Origin: Euptelea pleiosperma | Lineage: Eukaryota > Streptophyta > Magnoliopsida > Ranunculales > Eupteleaceae | Assembly: GCA_035048495.1 (NCBI GenBank) | Contig: CM068546.1 | Location: 37,280,674-37,344,673 of the forward strand | Direction of reading: 5' to 3' | Length of the DNA: 64,000 bases | Part shown: positions 23,252-33,737 of the stretch, one piece after another | Layout of the letters: each line of letters starts with the position of its first letter | Numbering within the stretch: the first letter of the stretch is position 1 | Position numbers and translations under genes: made by a program | The notes under the pieces: generated by a model | What the model saw: only the letters and a program-made list of their open reading frames with translations | Told to the model about the DNA's origin: nothing | Database searches by the model: none

Positions 23252-24852
23252 CAATGTTTAGCCAACCTAGGTGCCGAAGTCACAAATCTTCAGACAGAAG
23301 TCATGGTCTAAGAGAAGGTTGTGAGGTTTTATATCGAAATGTAGAATGCAGGTGCTACAACCACGGTGCAAGTACTCAAGCAATACCAAGGGAAATTTGG
23401 TAAAGCTTTCCCATGCCAGAGGATGAGTTGGGCTAACTTGTCCAGCAAATATGAATTTTTCAAGAAACCCATTGGGCATTGAGAAGACCCATTGTTATAT
23501 AGATAGGAGGAGAAACGACTACAGCCAAAGAGAATACTTTGGGAAAGTGAGTATTGTTTCCAAATTTAGGAGGATTTATCCAAAATTCAAGCTAAATGTT
23601 CAAGATTTTGTGTTATATTTCTACATAACATAAGAAATAAATTTACTTTTATATAAAAAAAAACTCTTTATTCTTAAATCTTACTATTGACAATATCTTT
23701 GGAGAACAAAAAAAATGGACATTATGGCCCTAGTTTGTATCTTGTCTATAGTTTGTAGGAAAATATTTTTTAGGCAAATATTTGCATTGACAAACATTTG
23801 CTTGGAAAATATTCTTATGGTTAGATGGGTGAGAGCTGTTGGGGGAGACCATGGGGGATGAGATAGTCATTTACCTTTTGTTTGCAACCATTTTTTGATT
23901 GTAAAAATTACGCTACTTTTTGCAAAAAATAATTGGGTCTAATGCTGTTGGATGTTGCACCACCAAGAACACGCAAATGCCGCAAACATTTATAGTGCTA
24001 CCAAGCAAGGTCTATACTTTAAATTTAACATTTTTTTTACTGATATCTTCCTTTTATTATCTCATATATTTTTGAATTTCTCTAAATGGCAGATTTTAAA
24101 AAATTATTTAATAAATACAAACCGGTCATACTTTGTTGAACCATGGTCCAATTTGTCAACGTTTCGATTCGATCACCGGTTTGGTTTTTAAAATGTTGGA
24201 TCAACCAATCCAAGAAGTGATTTGGTTAAATAACCTTAATCATCTAACATTCAACGGGTCCCATCAATGAGTCGAGATGAACCTTATCCAATTATCATAA
24301 CTACCTAACATATGGGGATTTGATAGATCAAACCGTTGTGAGGATCAATTTGTGTTAGATTGTGCCCATTCTCATATATGGGGTTGCAGCGTCTAGACGC
24401 CATCGCATCATGAATCCATCTTGCAAGGCCTTCCCCTACTCGCTTCCGTTGAGTTTCCCCTACTTGCAAGGCCTTCCCTGCTAGCATTGGAATTGTTACG
24501 CTACCCTCACAATCGAATTCAATGGGCCAATCAGCTGTCCGAAACTTGAGAGGTTGAAAGAAACAGTTGGTACCGTTACTTTCTCTAGCACACCTGATAG
24601 AATTTGAGTAAGATGGAAAATGAAAGCAGTTAGTTAATAATATAACCAAGGTAGTTGTTTCGTTGGCAAAATCTAAGGGACCCGTGCTTTCCAAATAGAC
24701 GATGTCGCCACTGGGCCAAGGACAAGTATCATTGGACCAAACATTAGTCGACGATGGTGAGGGAACTTTGGGAGTAATTGATATTCTTGACAACGTAACA
24801 TTGACGTGAGAGGAGGAGTACACGGATTGAACATAGCATTGGAGGCTGAGAC

Positions 24853-25216
24853 TGTTATGATCCTAAAGGTTATGACTTAAACTTTTCGTACCTCTGTCAC
24901 CTAGGTGCTTTAATTTGGTGTATTGGTTTGGGTCTTAACATTTAGTATCAAAGCCAACCCCACATCATGGGTTCAAATCACGGGAGGGGCGACCTGTGGA
25001 AAGGGTTGCCTGGGGCTCGTTCAAAAAAGAGAAAATTGCTTGCTCATAAAAAGTGAGAAAATAAGGGTATCTGAGTGAAAGCAGCCTCAGAGTGAGCCAC
25101 TGTTGACGTTGGCTTTAGAAGGGTGGTGGAATGTTACAATCCTAAAGGTTAAGACTTAAAACTTTCCGCATCTCTATCACCTAGGTGCTTTTGGTGTATT
25201 GGTTTGGGTCTTAATA
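24853..25216 (+). mobile_element. Second-family TRIM in exon 1 of G4
   Basis: Terminal repeats lie at 24853-24940 (TGTTATGATCCTAAAGGTTA to GGGTCTTAACA) and 25132-25216. TTTAGTATCAAAGCC follows the first, again a primer-site-like word. The flanks GAGAC (24848-24852) and GAGAT (25217-25221) are a near-perfect 5-bp duplication in the exon sequence GCTGAGACCAGGGTATCC seen intact in G2 and G5. The terminal repeats are unrelated to those of the other TRIM. Confidence 0.82.
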
Positions 25217-25372
25217 GAGATGAGGGTATCCACAATACTGAGATGGTCCTCGCTCCCTGAACGGATATCTCTCGCATTTGAATGGACGGCAAGGGGGATT
25301 TACGGAATTGCCACTGAGAGCGTTGAAGAAGATGGTGAGGAGGAAGAGACGATGAGATGGGCACCACCATAT

Positions 25373-27152
25373 CTTTCACCGCTACTTCTGGAAATTTACT
25401 TTACGTACGAATGTGCTATTGATTACTAAAACAGTACCGGTGGTGAGAAAGAAGAGGAGGAGACAATGAGGTCGACTCGACTTCATCGACCACTTTTGGT
25501 CGTAAGTGGATGGAGCGGTGTTGAGCAAGGTGGATTAAAAATATTTGATGGATCATGGAGTGGTAAAGACAAATAGTTAACCAATATGAGCCACATGGCA
25601 CACTCTTAGAGGACTCTGACCGTATGGATGTTTGGCCAATCCCTAGGTGGACCTACAAACCAAAAATCAGCTTGATTAGTGATTTCAAACCTTGGATCTT
25701 TGTACCTCAAATAATGGTCGTCAATAATGCTCAAATTCTAACAGTTAATATAAATCCATGAAAATAATTCCAAACAACGGCTAGAAATCACTAATTGGGC
25801 TGATTTTTGGTTTGTAGGTCCCGTAGGGGATTGGCCAAACATCCGGTCAGAGTACTCTAAGAGTGTACCACGATGCTCATATTGGGCCGTGATCAAAGTT
25901 TTACTCAGACAACAACACCATTTCTTCCTTAGAACTCATCCATGGAGTTCTCAAAGTGGTAAAAGGGACAGCATTTCTTCTGGTTTTTCCACGGTTAAAA
26001 ATCCACCCATGAAAATGACCCCAGGCCCATGTTATGAAGGGATCAACCCATATTATGATCCCAGACTTCGATGCCCAATTTACTTCCGTTGTTAGTATTC
26101 CAAGAACTCATCGATAGCCTATGGGGTCCAAAAGTCTATGCCTCTATCTGATCTACAATTTGATATCTCTATGATCCCAGATTCCTCACCGTAGACATGA
26201 TCATAAACATGCTATCAATCTAGACAGTTCAATTGGTGGGCCATCTTTTGAAATGCATGTTTCCAAAAGTCATTTCATTTGCTTGATTATCATCATCAAA
26301 ATAATAGACTTTGTTATTTAGATGATTGGTCCATTAAGTGGATGGTCCGGATTATGAACATGTGCACAAAGATTGAATCTGGGGATATAACAACTTTTCT
26401 ATTTAATAAATACAAAAGTACGCAATGAGCCGGTCCCACACGTATAGAGTTCTCAATAGTAAAGCATTTTTAAGGCTACGTGGCACTGTTTCACTATAGC
26501 AAGTATCGACTATAGTACTTGTGCAGTGCATAGGATAACTTCCATAAATTTGCCTACGCCATTCAAACACTATGAAAACTAAGATGTTGAAAATTTTAGT
26601 AAGAAAATGATATGGTTGCCAAGCACTTCAAAATATTTTCAGTAGCAAATATTTAGCTATACGTGAAGTTAATTTTTAAAACTATTTTTCATTTATCAAG
26701 GTTTTCAAATGTGTAGGAATTTGTTAATTTTTTCTAAAAATATTTTTAAAAACCTAAAAATTGGTGACATAATATAAATAAAAATATTCTTTAATTTTTA
26801 AAACAAGAATGAGTTTTATTCATGAGATTTTTGAAAATTTTAAAATTACGGCATTGCTTTGGATTATTGAATATTTCGTATATTTTTTTCATGATGTTTC
26901 GAAAACACCTTGATTTGAAACTCTTTTCAAAAGATAAGTTTTTTTTTTTCAAAAAGTTGGGTTTTAAACTTAAATTTGCTAACTATGGCTGCGACAATAT
27001 ATTCTCTCGGAAGTAAATAGTCGACTAACCGATACAAATAGTCGGGAAAAAGTTGAAAATGGATTTTTTTATAGTTAAGCGTTGTTCAAGAAGAATAGCA
27101 AAACAACAAGAGAATCAGTCTAACCTTGGCACATAAAAGTGAGGCATGGATA
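25373..27152. repeat. Intergenic between G4 and G5
   Basis: About 25575-25902 is a G-box MITE whose right end reads AAGTTTTACTC. 25903-26560 shows nothing recognisable. 26560-27110 is AT-rich with long T/A runs and no gene. Chance reading frames here are short and unlike any known protein. Confidence 0.45.
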
Positions 27153-30100
27153 TCAACCTTCTGATCTTGCAGGGTGGTCAAAGAAAGGCTTAGGTGGCAT
27201 TTGCACACTGCCCTCCAGCATCTCCACCACTTTGTTCATCGAAGGCCGAACAACTGGATCTGTCTGTATGCACCACAAACCCACCAAGACCATCTTCTTT
27301 GCTATTTCTTCCTCGAAATCTTCTTCAAATGTTCGTAATCCAATGTCACCTTGTTGCTCGATACGATTATATATCCATTGCGGAAAATATATTTCGCTTG
27401 TTTTCTCCACTTCAACATCAATGTTCTTCCTTCCACCTACCATTTCTAACACCATCATCCCATAGCTATAGACATCCGACTTGTAGGAGACTCCTCCGAA
27501 ATTTCTACAATATACTTCAGGTGCAATATAACCTATGGTCCCTCGGGTCCCAAGCATTGATATAACACTCTCTCTTGTTGGACAGAGTTTAGCCAACCCA
27601 AAGTCAGAGATCTTCGGACAGAAGTCATGGTCTAGGAGAATGTTGTGAGGTTTTATGTCCAAATGTAAAATCCGTGTGCTACAACCACGGTGCAAGTACT
27701 CGAGTCCCTTGGCGATACCAAGGGCAATTTGGTAAAGCTTTTCCCATCCCAGAGGATGAGTTGGGCTCGGTTGCTTGCTGAAGATGAACTTTTCGAGAGA
27801 TCCGTTGGGCATAAACTCATAAACAAGAGCTCGCTTTGATCCCTGAGAGCAAAATCCCAAGAGACTAACGATATTAAGATGGTTTGTCCTACTGATAGTG
27901 GCAACCTCGTTAATGAATTCTTCTCCGTCACCTTTTTTTCCACTCAAGATCTTAACGGCTACCAGACGGCCGTCTTGGAGCTTCCCTCTAAACACGCCAC
28001 CATAGCCACCTTGACCTAGTTTATCTTTGAAGCAGTCAGTCATTTTCTTGATATCTGAATACCGATACCTTTTTGGAGATAGGGATCTGTAGTTCTCTAA
28101 AAATGTCTCTACATTTTGGCTGTTTGTTTTGATCTTCCATAAAGAGGTCGGGGTGTAGGAATATAATTTCTTTCTCCACACAAAGAGTAGGATTATAACT
28201 ATTGCTGCCACTATAATTGATGCACCTGCAAAATTAAGAGTGAAAAAAAAAAGAATAAGAGAGACAGAAGTCTGAACCAAGGTTTAAAAAATGGCCGTTA
28301 TAACAGTTTCGGACCTACCCTGTTACGTTATGGACCGTTAAAACGCCCAGAAAATAACGGTCGTTATTTTCCGTTATAACGAAAATGGAAAATTTTGTGA
28401 AAAAAAACGGCTGTTATTTTCGTTATTTTCCATTTTGAAATTTGAATTTCAGCGCCATTTTTTTCATTATTTTCCGTTATTTTCTCATTTTTTTTTCATT
28501 TTTGCCCCTGAGCGTTTTTTTTTTCGTTATAACGGAAAAAACGGTAACGCCCCCAATCCGTTATACCGTTATAACGGTCCCCTTTAAACCTTGGTCTGAA
28601 CTACCAAAAAAATCAAGTAAAGGCGACAGACTAGCTTTACTTTCCCCAGCGGTTTTAAAACGTTGTATTAAAAGAACAACTTGGAGGCTAATTACCTATT
28701 AGAGCCTTCTTTTTTGTGGAGCCTGGGCCTGCAAAAGAACAATAAACGCGCAATTTATGAATCCAAAATGAGAAGACACTAGGGGGTGTCAACGGGTCGG
28801 TTCCTAAGGTGGCCAACCGGAACAAACGGCTCCGGTTCTTATCGGTTTCGGTCCTTAACGGTTCCGATTCTCAAAGTGATGAATCCGGAACCGGAACCGA
28901 TTATGTATTTTTGTCGGTTCTGGTTTCCGTTCTGGGTATATTGGGTCCAATCTTGATAATATAAGAATTTTTACACTACATTTATATATTAGTTCCGGTT
29001 CTTATCGGTTCGGTTCCAATTCCTATCGGTTTCGGTTCCATATTAGACTACCAAGAAGCGGAACCATTATTTTCAGTTCGGTTCCTTTTTAATCAGTTTC
29101 CAGAAAAGTGGAACCAGAACCGGTGTTTTCGGTTCCAGTTAAACAGGTAAAATTGACACCCCTAGACACTAGGAATATTTAGATCATGTCTTCATGATGC
29201 ATGCATGTATGCATAAACCAAATTTACCTATTTAGCTCGAGCTTGTGTTCAAGGTCAGGGAAATTAAGTGACGGCCTGACCCAATGGGGATTATCAACAA
29301 GAAACCCAAGCTCGAGTCCATTGGGCCCAAACCCAAGTCAACTAGACTGTGTAAGTCCAAGCCCATTTAGCTCACGGGCCTAGCACGTTAGATCCAGTAA
29401 AAAAACGACAACAAATGGTCAAGGAAGAAGACTTTGAGGGATTTACAGCTCAGGTTCAAGAACGATTTTAGGCCATAGAAAAACGTGTGGATCAACGTGA
29501 AGAGCGCATTGAACATGTCTTTATCCAAAAACGACAAATGCTTATAGAAATTAATTGATTGCAATCTACTAGCAGAGCAACCGACAGTTTGTGTAGCAAT
29601 AATTGAGCCACAAGGATGGTTAGGTGGATGAATTAATATGAAAAGAAATGGGTCAGGATCGAGGGACCACCATTTTTGACAACTATTTTGGCATACCCAC
29701 GTAGAAGATGAATCAATGGCTGATTTTTTATTTTTTATGAGGATGATCACCCCAGCAAAAAAAATCAGCCAATTCTGAAACTTCTAACCCCATCAAATGT
29801 GGTTTTCAGTCTACGAATATCGGAATGATTTGAATTTTTGTGAGGATGATCTCCTCACCATGGCCATCATCCTCACCAAAAATCAGCTATTAATTGATTC
29901 ATCTTCTATGTGGGTACGCCGAATGGTTGTCCCCCGATCCGACTCAATAAAAAATCAACTACAATAAATATTTTGTTTTGATACTCGGATGATGATCGAT
30001 GATGTTTTATTAGATCAAATAAAATACGTTCATACCGTCGCCGTCGTTACAGTCTCGAGGGTGATCTTTTCTGTCCGGACAAGTGCAAGAGAAATTCAAG

Positions 30101-30807
30101 CCGGTTTCATCATTTTGATACATACAAATCCCGCCCGACCACTCGCAGTACTTGCAGGCAGCGTCCGGACGCCAATGCAACTTAAATCCCTCTTGCAAAG
30201 CCTTCTTCCATCCGCTTCCCTTCAGTCTCTGAAACGCTGTATAGAGCATGGGAATCATTACGTCACTCTCACACTCTAAGACTGGGTGATTTGCGGCGAA
30301 AAGATCTCTTACTTCAGGCATATAGGAACTTAGGGTATCATTACTTTCTCCTGGACACCTAATATTATCCAAGGAAGCTGGGATCCGAGAGCAATTTCTG
30401 AAGAACCTTACGAAGATGTTTGGTTCTTGGGCAACAACTAACGAGGCCGTGCTTTCCAAAGAAACTTCGCTACTGGGCCAAGGACAGCTATAATTGTGCC
30501 AAACATTGGTGTCGACGAGGGTGATGCTACTTTCTGAATAATTGATGTTCTTGACGACGTAATCTCTACCGGAGAGGAAGAGGCGAGGTCTTTCATCATC
30601 GCAATCGAGGCTGAGACCAGGGTATCCACAATAGTTGGAAGATCCAACCTGCCAAAAAGGGTATTTGAAATGGTCGCCACTCGCGCAGTTGAAAGGAGCG
30701 CACCCCGTAATGGAGGAGTTTACGGATTTGCCACTGACAGTAATGAAGATAATGGTGAGGAAGAAGAAGAGGAGGCGACGATGACGATGAGCCTGACTCC
30801 ACATCAT
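27153..30807 (-). CDS. G5: LRK10-like receptor kinase, intact
   Basis: Exons are 30807-30036, microexon 28728-28696 ([11 protein letters not shown]) and 28225-27153. The 1878 nt are open and give 625 residues. Start: [21 protein letters not shown], a signal peptide. Exon 1 carries the GUB_WAK-type domain (YPFW, CGYPGL, VKNINYS) and the WAK_assoc end ([19 protein letters not shown]). The helix is near residues 269-286. Kinase: [11 protein letters not shown], Lys360, HLDIKPHN with Asp458, DFG at 476-478, GYIAPE. HLD makes it non-RD, and Leu differs from the Phe of its neighbours. The donor is GACG/GTATG, the acceptor TTTTGCAG. Two hAT-type elements and a MITE occupy the introns. It is the nearest intact relative of G2 to G4. 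The extracellular ligand is not known; role in wall or immune sensing is inferred from family. Confidence 0.92.
28278..28593. mobile_element. hAT-type MITE with perfect 8-bp duplication
   Basis: CAAGGTTTAAAA to TTTAAACCTTG, flanked by GTCTGAAC at 28270-28277 and 28594-28601. It is filled with CCGTTATAACGG-type words. It sits 53 bp upstream of the last exon of G5, in the second intron. Confidence 0.88.
28782..29163. mobile_element. hAT-type element, CGGTTCC-rich
   Basis: The ends are GGGGGTGTCAAC and TTGACACCCCT, flanked by perfect AGACACTA duplications at 28774-28781 and 29164-29171. The inside is dominated by degenerate repeats of CGGTTCCGGTT and TATCGGTTTCGG. It starts 54 bp from the G5 microexon, within the first intron. 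A fragment of the same repeat is at about 32300-32490. Confidence 0.82.
29650..29943. mobile_element. MITE of the GATCATCCTCACC family
   Basis: Ends GGGTCAGGATCGAGGGACCA and GTCCCCCGATCCGACTC are inverted. Inner arms GAAGATGAATCAATGGCTGAT and its inverse follow. Other copies lie near 11810-12200, 19850-19975, 38335-38440 and 54337-54698. It is in the first intron of G5. Confidence 0.6.
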
Positions 30808-30949
30808 TCACAACTTTTATCAAATTACTTTCGATTGTGGGAGGGATTTCCAAAGATACTGGTGATAAAAGAGGAGGAGACGATGAGGTTGACTAGAGTC
30901 AATTGACACCATAAAGGCGTAAACTACTCTTACGGATAAGACTGTCTTA

Positions 30950-31696
30950 GGGGCTGTTTGGGAACCTAATCTTTTTAAGGTCTAGTTCAGTCCTAAACTA
31001 GTTCAGAGCAGGGATTGAACTAGGTTGTGAACCTTGAACTAGTTCTTATTTTTGTGTTGTTTGGTTCTTTCAAAACACAAAAAAAAAAAAAAAAAGTGCA
31101 GAAAAATTCAACCCCAACCCACGTTTCAATACACAGCAACAGCAAGGATCTAAACCGAGAAGAAGAAGAAGAGTAGGAGGAAGCGGCGGCGACGGTGGCT
31201 CCAAACCCCCCAAAAAATTTTGGGTTTGGGCTCCAAACCCCAAACACCCAAGAAATTTCAAGGACAAAGAAGAAGAAAAAGAAGAAGAAGAAGAGGAGGA
31301 GGAGGAGGAGGAAGCGGCGGCGGCGGCGGCGGCAGTGGCTCCAAACCCCCCAAGAAATTTTTGGGTTTGGGCTCCAAACCTCAAACCAGAAGAAATTTCA
31401 AGAAGAAGAAGAAGGCAAGCCCACCGCCGAAAGAGAAGAAGAAGACCATCGCCAGAAGAGTCGCCGAAATCTGTCTTCTAGTTTTTCTCTTTTGGGTTAA
31501 AGAGAAGGGCTCATTTCTTGTGAGTTCGATGTTGTAATGAGTTTTGCAAAAGACAACATCGAACTCGTTTTAAGAGAAAAATCAAAAGAAAAGTGAACTT
31601 AAAAGTAGGGTCTACAGAGTTACCAAACACAAAAATATGAAGTCAATTCTGAATTGACCTCTGCTGGCCGTGTTTTACGACTTTCCAAACAGGCCC
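30950..31696. mobile_element. PIF/Harbinger-type non-autonomous element
   Basis: GGGGCTGTTTGGGAAC at the left and TTTCCAAACAGGCCC at the right, each flanked by TTA (30947-30949 and 31697-31699), the usual PIF/Harbinger target. Inside is a purine-rich block of GAAGAAGA and GGCGGC. A segment GTGGCTCCAAACCCCCCAA..GGGCTCCAAACC is present twice (about 31190-31260 and 31330-31400). It has no transposase. It lies between G5 and the pseudogene remnant. Confidence 0.65.
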
Positions 31697-31727
31697 TTAA
31701 AGAATTATCAAAAATAGGGAAAAATTT

Positions 31728-32113
31728 AGACGCAGAGGACTTTGGATGCAGTCGATGCGGAGGGGTCTTGTGGCCCTACATGGCTCATTTTTTGGGGTCC
31801 ACTAACTGCATGGATGTGTACCCCACCCCTTGGTGGACATGCATACTACAAATCAGCTTGATTGATATTTTATAGCCATTGGATTAAGTGTCTAAAATAT
31901 ATGCAAAAAATATGCTTGAATCCAACGGTTAGAGTCAATCCTACAAAAGTGCTAAAATTTATGGCTAGATAAAATCAATGTGACTAATTGTTGGTATACA
32001 TATCCACCAAGGGGTGGGGTACACATCCATGCGGTTAGTGGGCCCCAAACAATGAGTCATGTAGGGCCAAGAGACCCCTCTGCATTGACTGCATCCAAAG
32101 TCCTCTGCATCTA
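31728..32113. mobile_element. MITE with GCAGAGGACTTTGGATGCAG arms
   Basis: The left arm GCAGAGGACTTTGGATGCAG is found inverted at the right as CTGCATCCAAAGTCCTCTGC. Inner arms of CCCTACATGGCTCATT and CATGGATGTGTACCCCACCCC are also inverted. It is related to the CCGCATGGATGTTTAGCCC MITE group by its inner arms. Confidence 0.6.
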
Positions 32114-32819
32114 AAGTTTTTCGCTTTAAGCGACGCGGTAGCATTGACTATTGAGCAAGTTGGGGAGTAGAGAGTCTAGAGACACGCTGAGGACGTTGAA
32201 CCTAGGGATGTAATCGGTCCGGACTGGACCCAAAAATTCAGACTTGCTTTGGGCCTAGGCCTAGGACCGGCCCATCCTTCGGGCCGGGGTGGGGGAGTAG
32301 GGTTGTCAATCTTTACCCATTTAACCAAAACCGAACCGGAACCGAAACCGAAAATTCCACATTTTTGTGAACCAATTAAAGATTAGAACCATAATTGAAC
32401 CGAATATAACGGTTCTGGTTCTAGGTAGTGGATATTTGACCCGAAACCAATAAGAACTGGAACCGAACCAATAGGAACCGGAACCGATAAGGGAAATTTT
32501 GTACTACCCCTATACTTTCGTCGATATTTTCGGAATCCCCTGGCACTATCAGTTTGTTACGTTTGCCTCCTTGACTGGTAGTACCGGGGGCCCTAGCACG
32601 TTGACCCGAATATAACTGTTTTGGTTCTAGATAGTTGATATTTGAGCCCTTGCAATAGTGTGGAAGACACCTTTGATTTGGAGTAAAGTTTTGATTAAAA
32701 GAAATAGTTTCTCTTTTATTTCCGTAGTTCCTGGTATTTTCTTGCGAAATCAATAGGTTTGCTGGAAGGTTGTATTCGATCAGTTAGCCGGATTCATTCA
32801 AAATGCTCCCTGCATAAAA

Positions 32820-33420
32820 AAGTCCAAAAGACTAACGATATTAAGATGGTTTGTCTTACCGATGGTGGCGATCTCGTGGACGAAATCTTCTCCGTTAACT
32901 TTGCTTTCTCTCAAGATCTTAATGGCTACTGACCATCTTGGAGTTTCCCTCTAAACACCCCACCATAGCCACCTTGACCTTGTTCATCTTAGACGTTGAA
33001 GTGTGTCACAAGGTTTGTGAAGAAGATCTAATTTCGGGCTTCGAGTTCAAAGAGAATATGGAAGGCGACGTCACAACTCAATTAGAATTGTGGGTTCTGG
33101 TTGGTACCTTAGCCCAAGCTTGTGTCCAAACCTAGCTCCGCCAGGTCGTCTAAGTGCAAGCCCATTTATAGTGCACAGGCCTAGGTCTGTTCGGTTCACA
33201 AGCCCAGATCCGTTAGGTCCAGAAATGGTCTCTCTTTTTTTTGTGTAAGCATAAAAAATAAAAATAAAAAGAAGAAGAATTTGAGGGATTTACAGCTCAA
33301 ATTCAAGAAAGATGTTAGGCGGTTAGGTCCTTGAAAAACGCATGAAGAGCGTATTGAACGTATCTTGATTCTTGACAGAAACTATGGGACGATTTACCAA
33401 AGTCTAATCTATTAGTGATT
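32820..33420 (-). pseudogene. Remnant of a further LRK10-like copy
   Basis: 32992-32820 translates, with one small deletion, to a kinase N-lobe ([36 protein letters not shown]), closest to G5. About 33100-33420 is homologous to 29260-29580 in the first intron of G5 (shared GAGGGATTTACAGCTCA and GAAGAGCG.ATTGAAC words). The order kinase then intron matches a minus-strand LRK10L gene, so this is best read as one decayed copy that lost its microexon, helix, C-lobe and exon 1. Confidence 0.7.
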
Positions 33421-33737
33421 GAGATGCGTCACGGGAACACTCAACATGGCAGCTCAGATGGTTGGTGTGTATCCGTTGAGAAGTCTCCTTATTTATTTGG
33501 AATTTATTTTCAGAAGCATAATATACAACAAACAAACTCTTCTTCCTTATTTCAGATCTGCACAAACTTTGATCTGCTCGCTTATGGTCTTAATTTATAA
33601 AGAACAGGAATCTCACTCTTTGATGTAGTAGACAAAATACCAATAGGTAGGGTTGATCCCCCGGCCCCAGATACAGAGAAGAACGGTTTTTACAACAATG
33701 TATATGTTGCAGATTAACATCGAAAGGCATAGATGAA

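Larger units (their letters stand above)
22539..25372 (-). pseudogene. G4: LRK10-like receptor kinase, heavily degraded
   Basis: Exon 1 remnant: 25372 to about 24395. Its start is ATA where G2 has ATG (ATA TGG TGG versus ATG TGG TGG). It is interrupted by a TRIM (24853-25216), carries a partial local duplication of GCAAGGCCTTCCC (24422-24482), and ends before the conserved FCE..GG..C block and the splice donor. Kinase remnant: about 23479-22539. It begins at [11 protein letters not shown], lacks the entire N-lobe and membrane helix, is interrupted by a second TRIM (22940-23251) in the CQTKD/LAN position, has a deletion in ALGIARG, keeps HFDIKPHN and GYIAPE, and stops short after RPSMNRVV. No microexon was found. 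This locus cannot make a receptor. Confidence 0.88.

Noticed and set aside
31195..31537. Arg/Gly/Lys-rich frames of about 100 codons on both strands
   Set aside because: They are translations of GAAGAA and GGCGGC tracts inside a PIF-type element, open in several frames at once.
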